From Desulfobacteraceae bacterium (GTDB lineage: Bacteria > Desulfobacterota > Desulfobacteria > Desulfobacterales > Desulfobacteraceae), in the NCBI GenBank assembly GCA_003354055.1, contig PIVQ01000240.1, forward strand, positions 1 through 9,599: a stretch of DNA of 9,599 nucleotides, in the 5' to 3' direction. Below are positions 1-7,177 of this stretch, piece by piece. Made by a program: the position numbers and the translations under genes. Each line of letters starts with the position of its first letter. Within the stretch, counting starts at the first letter, position 1. The notes under the pieces are model-generated. The model was not told where the DNA came from, ran no database searches, and saw nothing but the letters and a program-made list of their open reading frames with translations.

Positions 1-2561
1 ATCTTTTCCGCGTAATAGGCGGTCTTGGCTTTATTGGACATGATCATGTCCAATTGGCGGGTATGGAGGCTCAGGTAGCCCAGGATTTTTATCCGGTCCA
101 GCATATAGTCCTTGTCCTGGCCTTCCATTCTGGCGGTGAGATGATCTTTTTCAATTCTGAGCCGGAACCTGTGCCGGGCAAGGATTTCACCGATGAACCT
201 GATCCGCCGGTACCGTCGAAACTCATCCGTGGCCCCGCCCTTGAACTGGAAGGTCAGGTAATTTTCCCTTTTCCGGTCTCCCACCAGGGCTTCAAGGATG
301 GAGAAATGATACCCCAACCGCGAACTTAAGTTGCAATAGTTTTTTGAAATGATGAAGTAGTTGCGGTCGGCAAATTTATGCCGGGTCCCCAGGGTCAACG
401 CCGTATTGGCCGTGGACTGAAACATAACGGATACCAGGCCTTTGCCGTCCATGGGCGGTCCGTCCCAGGGAATGGCGGCAAATCCCTCCCAGAAGGCCAG
501 CATGGGAAGGGAGGCGATCTGGGATAATTTAACGTACTTCCCTCTGATCTCCCTGGTAAATCCGTCATCCAGATTAAGAATCCACCACTTCATGGGTCTG
601 TGAAAGTGGAGCTGCTTGCTGGATCTTTCCGCAAACCCGTGGGCCTTTCCAAAGTTGAACATCTCCTGGACGGATTTCTCATGGACATAGCGGGTAATAT
701 CGTGAAATGTCCTGCAGTTGCCCGGATTAAAGTCAGGGGAATCCGGGTTCAACAGGTTCAAATGGACCATATGCAGGCTGACCTCTTTTAACGTCTGGTA
801 GACGGGGCTGCCGGTCATAAAGTGTTTCCCTCTGTCTTCAGGTCCGGACAGATGTTCAATACGCCCCTGGTGAACGGCACACCCTGTGGCATCCACGGTA
901 ACCAGATCACCTGAGGATAGTTTCTCCAGAGCCCCTTCCACGCCGAAAAGCGCCGGGACCCTAAACTCCCTGGCCACGTTGGCCAGGTGGCTGGCCATGC
1001 CCCCCTGCTCTGTTACCATGGCTGCAGCCCGGTTGAGCAGCGGCGCCCACCCGGGCAATGCCTGTCTGGCCACCAGCACCCTGCCCCGGGGGAAGTCAAC
1101 CAGATCCGCACCCAGATCCACCTTGACCACCCGGCCGGATGCGCTGCCTGCGCTGGCCGTGATACCGCCCTGAAAAATCAGCGTATCTTCAAGGGGATCA
1201 CCCCCGGCGACACCGGCAGGCGGGGCCAGAACCGCCGGCACCTCGGCCTGGGCAAGAGGACGGCATTGTAGAACAAACAGCCTGCCGTCCTCTTCCATTG
1301 CCCATTCAATATCCTGGGGCACACCGTAAAAGATTTCCAGGGCCAGAGCTTCACGGGCCAGCCGGATGACATGAGCTTGGTCAATGGAAGGCCTTGTTCT
1401 CTCATCCCCGGTTAATTCCATCCGGCAGACCCCCTCTTCAGGATCGCAGATAAACTTCTGGGTCTTGGTCCGGATCTCCTTCCGGATAACTGCCAGGGGA
1501 CTTTTCCTTGAGACAACAAAAAGGTCACAAGCCGCACTGCCGTCCACCACTGCTTTGGGAAGACCGAAAGCAGATATGATATGGATGGAATAGTCCCCCG
1601 GATCCAGAGGATTCCTGGAGTAGATTACCCCGCCGGCCCGGGCATCCACCATGGCCATACACCCCACACACATGGAGATGTCTTCGCTCCGGAATCCCTT
1701 GTTCAGCCGGTAGGCAATGGCCTGGGGACTGTATTTACTGGCCAGGATCTCCCGGTAGGCATGGAGAAGGTTTTCCCTGCTGACGTTGAGAACGGAGCGA
1801 TATTGTCCGGCAAAGGAAGAACCGGCCGTATCTTCACAGATGGCACTGCTCCGAAGGGCCATGAGAATGGGCCTGCCCTTGATCATCTCCAGTTGTTCCC
1901 AGGCCCTGACAGACGCCTTGACAATATCCTCAGGCACCGGAGAGCTGCGGATAAGCGCCTGGATTTCAGTACTGAGCTTGCGGCGAAGCTGCCTGTCCCT
2001 CAGATCCGTAGCCTGAAATCTTCGGTCAATTTCAGGCCCCAGGCTGTTTTCGTCAAGGAACCGTTTGTAGGCGGCCGCCGTGATCACAAAACCCGGCGGC
2101 GCCTTTATCCCTGTATGGGTCAGGGCATCTCCCAGGTTGGCCATTTTCCCGCCCACAGCGTCCACGGCACTTATGTCCACAGCATCCAGAGGAATGACCA
2201 GCCTGCGGTCTTCGGTTATCGGGCGCTGGTTCAGGATTGTTTCGATCTCCCGGCGGATAATATTGAACCGCTCTTTCAGTCCCTCATGCCTCCCCGGTGA
2301 CAACCGGTTGAGGTGTTGGATCATTTTAAAGACATTCACGGTCATGGCTGTACAGTGGGAACGGATAAAGGACATTCCGAACGGCTGATCCCCGTCCATT
2401 GCCTGCTCAATTTCCGTCATCATTTCAAGGGCCTTCTGATTGGCCCCCAAAAGCCGCTTGAAGCTGTGGTACCGTTCCTTGAACTCAATACGGAGGGCAT
2501 CGACGTTTTCAGGCTCTTCTGCCGTCTTCAAAAATAATCTGCGGATCCATTTCCAGGCCAT
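1..2561 (-). CDS. PEP-synthase-like ATP-grasp/phosphohistidine protein, 3' end outside the window
   Basis: The frame stays open from an ATG at 2561 to the left edge, at least 853 codons. Residues 1 to about 125 are a charged, probably helical extension. An ATP-grasp (PPDK_N-type) domain follows, with VGGKMANLGD from residue 136, RSSAICEDTAGSSFAGQ from 237, DIEWA at 417-421 and LQCRP at 431-435. A swivel domain (about 460-560) carries GGMASHLANVARE, in which His525 matches the phosphohistidine of PEP synthase and PPDK. Such proteins move a phosphoryl group from ATP to the histidine and then to a substrate. Residues from about 565 to the edge show no GSNDLTQ-like or other recognisable barrel motif, so pyruvate as acceptor is unproven and I do not name it ppsA. 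The start lies 3 bases after the stop of the upstream gene, with GGAG 9 bases before the ATG, so translation is probably coupled. It is the last gene of the operon visible here. Confidence 0.88.
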   Translation of the reverse strand, partial: MAWKWIRRLFLKTAEEPENVDALRIEFKERYHSFKRLLGANQKALEMMTEIEQAMDGDQPFGMSFIRSHCTAMTVNVFKMIQHLNRLSPGRHEGLKERFNIIRREIETILNQRPITEDRRLVIPLDAVDISAVDAVGGKMANLGDALTHTGIKAPPGFVITAAAYKRFLDENSLGPEIDRRFQATDLRDRQLRRKLSTEIQALIRSSPVPEDIVKASVRAWEQLEMIKGRPILMALRSSAICEDTAGSSFAGQYRSVLNVSRENLLHAYREILASKYSPQAIAYRLNKGFRSEDISMCVGCMAMVDARAGGVIYSRNPLDPGDYSIHIISAFGLPKAVVDGSAACDLFVVSRKSPLAVIRKEIRTKTQKFICDPEEGVCRMELTGDERTRPSIDQAHVIRLAREALALEIFYGVPQDIEWAMEEDGRLFVLQCRPLAQAEVPAVLAPPAGVAGGDPLEDTLIFQGGITASAGSASGRVVKVDLGADLVDFPRGRVLVARQALPGWAPLLNRAAAMVTEQGGMASHLANVAREFRVPALFGVEGALEKLSSGDLVTVDATGCAVHQGRIEHLSGPEDRGKHFMTGSPVYQTLKEVSLHMVHLNLLNPDSPDFNPGNCRTFHDITRYVHEKSVQEMFNFGKAHGFAERSSKQLHFHRPMKWWILNLDDGFTREIRGKYVKLSQIASLPMLAFWEGFAAIPWDGPPMDGKGLVSVMFQSTANTALTLGTRHKFADRNYFIISKNYCNLSSRLGYHFSILEALVGDRKRENYLTFQFKGGATDEFRRYRRIRFIGEILARHRFRLRIEKDHLTARMEGQDKDYMLDRIKILGYLSLHTRQLDMIMSNKAKTAYYAEK

Positions 2562-2564
2562 AGT

Positions 2565-3251
2565 TCAATTCTCCAGTTTCAGTCCCCAGCCCTCAAACAT
2601 GAATAAAATGGCAAATCCGTACCACAGGGTATACGCCACATAAAATACCAGTGAGAATATGACGATGCCGTACTTGTCCTTTATGCTCCTTGGTGTAATC
2701 CCGTAGTAATTATATGCAGGTTCCACGGCCTTTTTCACCACAAGCGCCACCCCTTTAGCCTCTTTGAATTTTTTCTGCGATTTTAGTACCCTTTCCATGA
2801 CATTCAGGCTTATCCACCAGTTAAACATGACCCGCTTTTCATTATACCCGTATTTTTCCACCAGGGCGGTGCCCTTATTATGATACAGCAAATCTGCATC
2901 TGACAGGCAGTTGGCCAGAATTTCTCCCAGATCCCCCTTAACAGTCAGAGTATTTCCGGAGACACCCCCCCCGTCACTGCCCTTTAAGAAAAGAGCTAAA
3001 GCCTGCTCACTCTGAAGCGGGGTGGCAAGCTCGAGACTTACATCAACTGTGTTGCCTATGAACCCCCGACTATCCTCCTTAACACCAGGAATATAATAAG
3101 CGGATCCCTTTGAAATAGAGTTGTACAGGGTATCCAGAAAATTCAGGCCGTTCTGACCTTTAAAAAGAGGCATGAAAATAAGAACCAGGATAAGGACAAA
3201 CCCGGCAAGCAATCCCAGGCCGCCGAAAAACAGCCCTTTTTTCTCTATCAT
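2565..3251 (-). CDS. Unknown two-helix membrane protein with an extracytoplasmic domain
   Basis: I do not recognise this 228-residue protein. It has a hydrophobic helix at about residues 8-30 after a short MIEKK start, a soluble middle of about 160 residues, and a second helix at about 194-219 (from YGIVIFSLV) ending in a short tail. This fits a protein anchored at both ends with its middle outside the cytoplasm, although topology was judged only by eye. The middle contains a Gly-rich turn (GSDGGG, from 91), a single Cys115, a Trp-Trp pair at 145-146 and a basic stretch at 159-174. Its ATG overlaps the TGA of the permease gene in an ATGA arrangement, and the GGAGGAGG site lies inside the permease's last codons, so the two are translationally coupled. 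Context suggests an accessory subunit or sensor partner of the permease; that is inference. The reading frame itself is secure. Confidence 0.85.
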   Translation of the reverse strand: MIEKKGLFFGGLGLLAGFVLILVLIFMPLFKGQNGLNFLDTLYNSISKGSAYYIPGVKEDSRGFIGNTVDVSLELATPLQSEQALALFLKGSDGGGVSGNTLTVKGDLGEILANCLSDADLLYHNKGTALVEKYGYNEKRVMFNWWISLNVMERVLKSQKKFKEAKGVALVVKKAVEPAYNYYGITPRSIKDKYGIVIFSLVFYVAYTLWYGFAILFMFEGWGLKLEN

Positions 3252-4552
3252 TTTTCCTCCTCCCCTTTAAGCTTCCCGATATTCATCAGAAAGGTACCAA
3301 TGACCCAGACGGCAAAGCCAGCAATCACGATAAAAAAGGCCCAGATACCGATAGCGTCCAGGAATGCCCCTGTCTCTTTTGAGATATCCAGCACCCCCAT
3401 GGCCCCGAGCTTGGCCGGAAGGGCAAAGGCCCGGTTGACAAACCCGGCCAGCACAGCCATGGCATAAAAACCCCTGATGGTGATTCCCTTTACCACCCGG
3501 GTGACCATGGCACCGATCTGGATTCCCAGAAGGGAGCCCAGAAGCATGCCCATGGCCAGGGTGTAAAAAATAAATCCGAAAATGGCATACTGGCTGATAG
3601 CGGCATACCCGGCAGTAAAAACGATCTGGAAAATATCCGTACCCACGGTGGTCATGGAGGAGACCCCCAGTACATAGACGAAAATCGGAAAGGTTAAAAA
3701 TCCCCCCCCAACCCCCATAATACCGGCAGCCAGTCCCACCAGGGCGCCGCTGAGAACCAGGAACACCCATGAGATACTCCGGCCTCCGGGCACCATGTCA
3801 TAATCAAAGTGAATTTTGGGGGGCAGGCTGACGGATTGAAGTTTTTTGGGCAGACTGCCCATTTCCGCACCTTCGTCTTTAATGTCGTGGACATCGCAGG
3901 AATCCTGGCCCCGGATATCTGCCCGCCGGGCCTTCAGATAATCAACCATGGCATAGATACCAAGGAACCCGAGCATGAAGGCATAGACAATTGTAATAAA
4001 GGCGTCGCTGAGCACCGGGTTAATTTCGTAAAGAACTCTGTTGATCATCCCCCCTGCCGTTGCCCCCACAACCGCCCCGACAAGGAACACGCCTGCCAGG
4101 GGGACCGAGACATTTCCCAGCCGCCTGTGCAGAACACTGCCCATGATGGCCTTGGCAAAGATATGAAAGAGGTCGGTGCCCACGGCCAGAATCCCTTTAA
4201 TGCCTGCGCTCATCAATGCCGGAGCAATAATGAATCCGCCCCCGGCCCCGATGCAGCCGGTGATCAATCCGGCTCCCATGCCGATGAGTATCGACACGAT
4301 AAAGATGCCTGTGCTGTAGAATGCGGGGCTGTAAGCCTTGTGCCCGCCGAGAATATCCGGCATTATGTCTGTGACTTCAACCAGTTGATCGGAAAAGGCA
4401 ATACCGCCTATGAAAATCGGAACCAGGAGCAGTCCGAGGATGATGCATCTTTTTTTACTCCTGAGAATGGTGTTGGAAACGTTGATCTCCCACTGGGCAT
4501 GTGCCCGGGCGCCCAGCATCATGAACCTGCCCCATTGCTTGAAAAAATTCAT
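3248..4552 (-). CDS. TSUP (TauE/SafE) family permease, probable anion exporter
   Basis: This 434-residue polytopic membrane protein shows the duplicated signature of the TSUP family (TauE/SafE, former DUF81). GLITGCIGAGGGFIIAPALM (95-114) and VGTDLFHIF (124-132) in the first half mirror GLAAGIMGVGGGFLTFPIF (273-291) and VGTDIFQIV (303-311) in the second. Characterised relatives move sulfite, sulfoacetate, thiosulfate or other sulfur-containing or organic anions, but the substrate cannot be read from this sequence. There is an N-terminal part of about 80 residues with one extra helix (about 37-53) ahead of the first repeat. A polar loop of about 50 residues (208-258) separates the halves and includes Cys219 and a KIHFDYD motif. 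Near the end (403-424) is a final helix. The ATG at 4552 follows a very strong Shine-Dalgarno sequence. The gene sits between the receiver genes and a coupled membrane protein gene. Confidence 0.92.
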   Translation of the reverse strand: MNFFKQWGRFMMLGARAHAQWEINVSNTILRSKKRCIILGLLLVPIFIGGIAFSDQLVEVTDIMPDILGGHKAYSPAFYSTGIFIVSILIGMGAGLITGCIGAGGGFIIAPALMSAGIKGILAVGTDLFHIFAKAIMGSVLHRRLGNVSVPLAGVFLVGAVVGATAGGMINRVLYEINPVLSDAFITIVYAFMLGFLGIYAMVDYLKARRADIRGQDSCDVHDIKDEGAEMGSLPKKLQSVSLPPKIHFDYDMVPGGRSISWVFLVLSGALVGLAAGIMGVGGGFLTFPIFVYVLGVSSMTTVGTDIFQIVFTAGYAAISQYAIFGFIFYTLAMGMLLGSLLGIQIGAMVTRVVKGITIRGFYAMAVLAGFVNRAFALPAKLGAMGVLDISKETGAFLDAIGIWAFFIVIAGFAVWVIGTFLMNIGKLKGEEEK

Positions 4553-4559
4553 CTAACGA

Positions 4560-4569
4560 CCACCTCCTT
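4560..4569 (-). promoter_or_regulatory. Strong ribosome binding site of the TSUP permease
   Basis: Read on the minus strand this is AAGGAGGTGG, a near-complete anti-16S match placed 7 bases before the ATG at 4552. It is the best Shine-Dalgarno sequence in the operon and supports that start. It suggests the permease is translated independently of the receiver gene upstream, which stops 63 bases earlier. Confidence 0.8.
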
Positions 4570-4572
4570 ACA

Positions 4573-4609
4573 TGAATGACGGCGGATCTAAGGCAATGGT
4601 GTTCATTCA
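4573..4609 (-). repeat. Stem-loop in the receiver-permease spacer
   Basis: TGAATGA (4573-4579) and TCATTCA (4603-4609) are perfect 7-base inverted arms separated by 23 bases. They lie between the stop of the second receiver and the ribosome binding site of the permease. In RNA they could form a modest A/U-rich stem. No U-run follows, so it is not a standard terminator. It may be chance or an mRNA processing element. Confidence 0.3.
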
Positions 4610-4615
4610 GACCTT

Positions 4616-5038
4616 TTAGCCACCTTTGTTTAAAGCTTTTTTAATAGATAGAATCTTATCTTCCTGTATCCGTTTCATATTACATGCATCCTGAACCTTG
4701 TAGAGGAGTTCATTAATATCCACGGGCTTCATCAGATAATCAAATGCGCCCTTGCTCATACCGTCACTGGCAGACTCCAGACTGGCATGGCCGGTGAGCA
4801 TGATGACCTCCACCAAGGGATACGCCGTTTTAATCTGGTTCAAGGTCTGGATGCCGTCCATGCCCGGCATCTTCACATCCAGGACCACCACATCAACCGT
4901 GTGGTCGTCAAGATACGCCAGGGCCTCCTCTCCGCTTGCCGCTCCCATTGCCTTTACACCTCGTTTGTCCATGCGTTTCATCAGGGTCTCCAGAAACTCA
5001 ATCTCATCATCAACAAATAGAACACTTGGGTTTTCCAT
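4616..5038 (-). CDS. Single-domain response regulator (second of two)
   Basis: The protein has 140 residues and is a bare CheY-like receiver with no DNA-binding or enzymatic output domain. All key residues are present: acidic pair Asp10/Asp11, phosphoacceptor Asp54 in VVLDVKMPGMDG, Thr82 in MLTGH and Lys104 in LMKP. The last 25 or so residues form a charged tail (KRIQEDKILSIKKALNKGG) that could be a helix for partner binding. It is clearly paralogous to the receiver encoded upstream; they share roughly 60 to 65 percent of positions by eye, including the MKPxD and KVQDA segments. A 48-base spacer separates the two genes. The ATG at 5038 has only a distant AGGA, so translation may be weak or partly coupled. 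The likely phosphodonor is the histidine kinase at the start of the operon. With no output domain it must act by protein contact or as a phosphate sink. Confidence 0.93.
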   Translation of the reverse strand: MENPSVLFVDDEIEFLETLMKRMDKRGVKAMGAASGEEALAYLDDHTVDVVVLDVKMPGMDGIQTLNQIKTAYPLVEVIMLTGHASLESASDGMSKGAFDYLMKPVDINELLYKVQDACNMKRIQEDKILSIKKALNKGG

Positions 5039-5086
5039 ATTCTGTATCTTTCCTATATCGTGCGCATCGGCCTAAATATCATACGA

Positions 5087-5518
5087 TTATCCCCTTCTGG
5101 CAATAATTTCCTTGATCCGTGCTTCCATGATTTTTTCTTCGTGACGCCTTTTTCTGGCAGCCGCATCTTGAACTTTCTCCATGAGGACATCCATATCACA
5201 GGGCTTCATCAGATAATCAAACGCCCCCATTTTCATGCCGTCAATTGCAGATTCCACAGTGGCGTGGCCGGTGAGCATGATCACTTCCACCAGGGGAAAC
5301 CTCTTCCGGATGGCGTTTAAGGTCTCATTGCCGTCCATGCCAGGCATCTTCACATCCAGAATCACGACCTCAATCTTTTTCTTTTCAGCAAGGGCATCCA
5401 AAGCCGCCTCTCCGCTTGCGGCGGTAAAGACGTCAAGTTCCCTTTTGGTCAACCGTTTGGCCATGGTCTCAACAAAAGAAATCTCATCGTCCACCAAAAG
5501 TACGTTTACCTTTGCCAT
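5087..5518 (-). CDS. Single-domain response regulator (first of two)
   Basis: From the ATG at 5518 this encodes 143 residues starting MAKVNVLLVDDE. It is a complete receiver with Asp10/Asp11, phosphoacceptor Asp55 in VILDVKMPGMDG, Thr83 in MLTGH and Lys105 in LMKP. A basic and acidic tail (from about residue 122, KRRHEEKIMEARIKEI) is probably helical. There is no output domain. The start was chosen because AAGGGGGG ends 6 bases before it. An in-frame ATG two codons earlier (5524) abuts the G-run with no spacing. A TTG at 5575 would add 19 residues that do not belong to the receiver fold. The gene lies 53 bases after the histidine kinase and is the likely direct partner of that kinase. Its close similarity to the next gene points to a tandem duplication. 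Confidence 0.93.
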   Translation of the reverse strand: MAKVNVLLVDDEISFVETMAKRLTKRELDVFTAASGEAALDALAEKKKIEVVILDVKMPGMDGNETLNAIRKRFPLVEVIMLTGHATVESAIDGMKMGAFDYLMKPCDMDVLMEKVQDAAARKRRHEEKIMEARIKEIIARRG

Positions 5519-5539
5519 AGTCATCCCCCCCTTTGCATT

Positions 5540-5558
5540 TTCGGCGTTAACGCCCGAA
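5540..5558 (-). repeat. Palindrome in the kinase-receiver spacer
   Basis: The core GGCGTTAACGCC (5543-5554) is a perfect 12-bp palindrome. With one bulged C the arms extend to TTCGG/CCGAA at 5540-5558. It lies between the kinase stop and the ribosome binding site of the first receiver. It could be a protein site or an RNA stem that makes the receiver message more stable than the kinase message. There is no U-run, so it is not a terminator. Confidence 0.45.
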
Positions 5559-5571
5559 TACCGGCAGATGT

Positions 5572-7041
5572 TCAATCCGCCGATGAATTGACAGGAATGC
5601 GGATGGTAAACCTGGTACCTGTATCCGATTCACTGTGGACAACAATTGCCCCCCCCATGGACTTGATCAGAGAGTAACAGATGAAAAGCCCAAGGCCGCT
5701 TCCCTTGCCAACGGGCTTTGTGGTAAAGAAGGGATCAAATATTTTTGCCTGGTCTGCCCGGCTGATTCCGGGACCATTGTCCGCCACTTCCACCAGAACC
5801 TGATCCTTAGTCCGGGAACTGGACAAGGAGATGATGCCGCCACTGCCCTCCATGGCATCCAGACTGTTGTTGATCAGGTTCGAAAGGACCTGCTGTATTT
5901 CCGAAGCGGACACCCGGACATTGGGGAGTGTGTCTGCCAATAAGGTCTCAATGGTCACACCGTTCTGTCTTGCCCGTTGCATAGAAAGTCCGGCAACATC
6001 CCTGAGTGTCCGGTTCAAATCAGTGCACTCTCCTTCAGCCTCCCTTTTCCTGGCAAAGCTCAAAAGTTTCCGGGTGATTTCCTTGCACCGCTGGCCCTGG
6101 GTATGGATCTGTTTCAGGGCCCGGTTAAACTCTACCAGATTCGGACTATCCAAAAATTCCTCATCTTCCAGAAGATCTTCGATCCAGCCGGATTCCTCAA
6201 TCATGATGGCCACCGGGTTGTTGATTTCATGGGCAACCCCTGTGGCCAGAAGACCGATTGAGGCCAGTTTTTCAGCCTGGAGCAACTGGAGCCGGGCCTG
6301 CTCAAGATTTTCCTTCATCCGCAATTCCTCACGCATGTCATGAAAGTATCCTATGGTGGCTATTTCCTGCTCATCATCATAGACAATGGCGGCATTCAGG
6401 CTGATCGGAATGGTCTGGCCATCTTCGGCGATCACATCTACAAGGTACGATCGAAGATACCCCTTACCTTCCCGGCTCTCCTCCCTCAGGGCTGCCATGA
6501 TCTTATGGGCCGCCCCCTCTGGATAGAGATCAACAATATTGATCTCCCGCACAGCCCTGTCAGCATCATACCCCAAAATTTTGCCCGCCATTTCGTTATA
6601 GATCAGGATACGGCCCTTTTTGTCTGCTGCAATAACGGCATCCACCGCACTGACCAGCAACTTTCGCAGAAAAGTATTGGACCGCGCCACAGCCTCCTCC
6701 GGTTCCTGATGCCGGAACGAGGTAATATCCATACATGCAAAACCTTTGACCCTGCCGTTGGCCTGAATGGGAAAGGCATATTGGCAGACGTTTTCCCCCT
6801 TTTCCGGTCTGGGCATCAGGGCTGGTACATTTGTCTTCATAGCTGTTTTCACTGCACATCCCCTGCAGGGAGAGGGGACCCCGTAAAAATACTCATGACA
6901 TTTTTTACCCGTGGCAGGTATTTGAACGGAGCCGGGAAGATTAGCCGCAAGAATCTCAAATTTCGGAGAAACGACCATAAATCGATTACCCAAAGCGTTG
7001 ACGGCTTCTAACAACCACTTTTTTGAAGATTCAGTGGGCAT
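5572..7041 (-). CDS. Soluble PAS-PAS sensor histidine kinase
   Basis: This is a 489-residue cytoplasmic kinase with no membrane segment. An N-terminal PAS-like domain (about 10-110) holds Cys48, Cys59 and Cys62 in the pattern C-x10-C-x2-C (KKCHEYFYGVPSPCRGC), with further Cys86 and Cys103. A second PAS domain spans about 122-240. A coiled linker (240-260) leads to the dimerisation/phosphoacceptor helix with His271 in GVAHEINNP. The ATPase domain shows the N box NLINNSLDA (388-396), DNGPG (421-425), the F-box region FDPFFTTKP (435-443) and GSGLGL (447-452). It lacks an attached receiver, and two stand-alone receivers follow in the same operon. The Cys cluster suggests redox, metal or cofactor sensing, which is inference from the motif. 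The ATG at 7041 has only a weak AGAAG site, but no better start is visible. It is the promoter-proximal gene of the operon. Confidence 0.94.
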   Translation of the reverse strand: MPTESSKKWLLEAVNALGNRFMVVSPKFEILAANLPGSVQIPATGKKCHEYFYGVPSPCRGCAVKTAMKTNVPALMPRPEKGENVCQYAFPIQANGRVKGFACMDITSFRHQEPEEAVARSNTFLRKLLVSAVDAVIAADKKGRILIYNEMAGKILGYDADRAVREINIVDLYPEGAAHKIMAALREESREGKGYLRSYLVDVIAEDGQTIPISLNAAIVYDDEQEIATIGYFHDMREELRMKENLEQARLQLLQAEKLASIGLLATGVAHEINNPVAIMIEESGWIEDLLEDEEFLDSPNLVEFNRALKQIHTQGQRCKEITRKLLSFARKREAEGECTDLNRTLRDVAGLSMQRARQNGVTIETLLADTLPNVRVSASEIQQVLSNLINNSLDAMEGSGGIISLSSSRTKDQVLVEVADNGPGISRADQAKIFDPFFTTKPVGKGSGLGLFICYSLIKSMGGAIVVHSESDTGTRFTIRIPVNSSAD

Positions 7042-7078
7042 AAGCTTCTGTCTTTCGCTTAAATTTGGAAGATAAGAT

Positions 7079-7108
7079 ATTTTAAGATAAGCGTTCGTGT
7101 TTTGTCAA
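7079..7108 (-). promoter_or_regulatory. Sigma-70-type promoter of the kinase operon
   Basis: On the minus strand a perfect TTGACA (7108-7103) is followed after 18 bases by TAAAAT (7084-7079). The expected transcription start is near 7072, giving a leader of about 30 bases before the kinase ATG at 7041. It is the best promoter-like pair in this intergenic region. A 15-bp palindrome covers the -35 box. Confidence 0.6.
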
Positions 7109-7115
7109 TGACAAA
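7101..7115. promoter_or_regulatory. Perfect 15-bp palindrome, candidate operator
   Basis: TTTGTCA and TGACAAA form perfect 7-base arms around one central base. The site overlaps the predicted -35 box of the kinase operon, so a protein bound there would block RNA polymerase. The half-site TGACAAA recurs at 8887-8893 in the large palindrome ahead of the transporter gene. The binding protein is unknown. Confidence 0.5.
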
Positions 7116-7177
7116 GGACAACTCATTCATACATATCCTGCTAATGCAAGAGGTTAGCAGTCAAAGTGTCAGGCGTT

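Noticed and set aside
1581..2300. A 239-codon open frame on the plus strand.
   Set aside because: It lies opposite the ATP-grasp domain of the PEP-synthase-like gene, whose minus-strand frame has clear conserved motifs. The plus-strand product has no recognisable domain.
1..2561. Naming the left-edge gene ppsA.
   Set aside because: Only the ATP-grasp and swivel domains match; the substrate-binding barrel that defines PEP synthase is not visible.
3809..4579. A 256-codon open frame on the plus strand.
   Set aside because: It is antisense to the TSUP permease gene and gives a low-complexity, His- and Cys-rich product typical of a shadow frame.
5519..5575. Upstream TTG start at 5575 for the first receiver.
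   Set aside because: The extra 19 residues lie outside the receiver fold and the TTG has no suitable ribosome site, while ATG 5518 has AAGGGGGG at good spacing.
6340..7011. A 223-codon open frame on the plus strand.
   Set aside because: It lies opposite the two PAS domains of the histidine kinase and shows no domain of its own.
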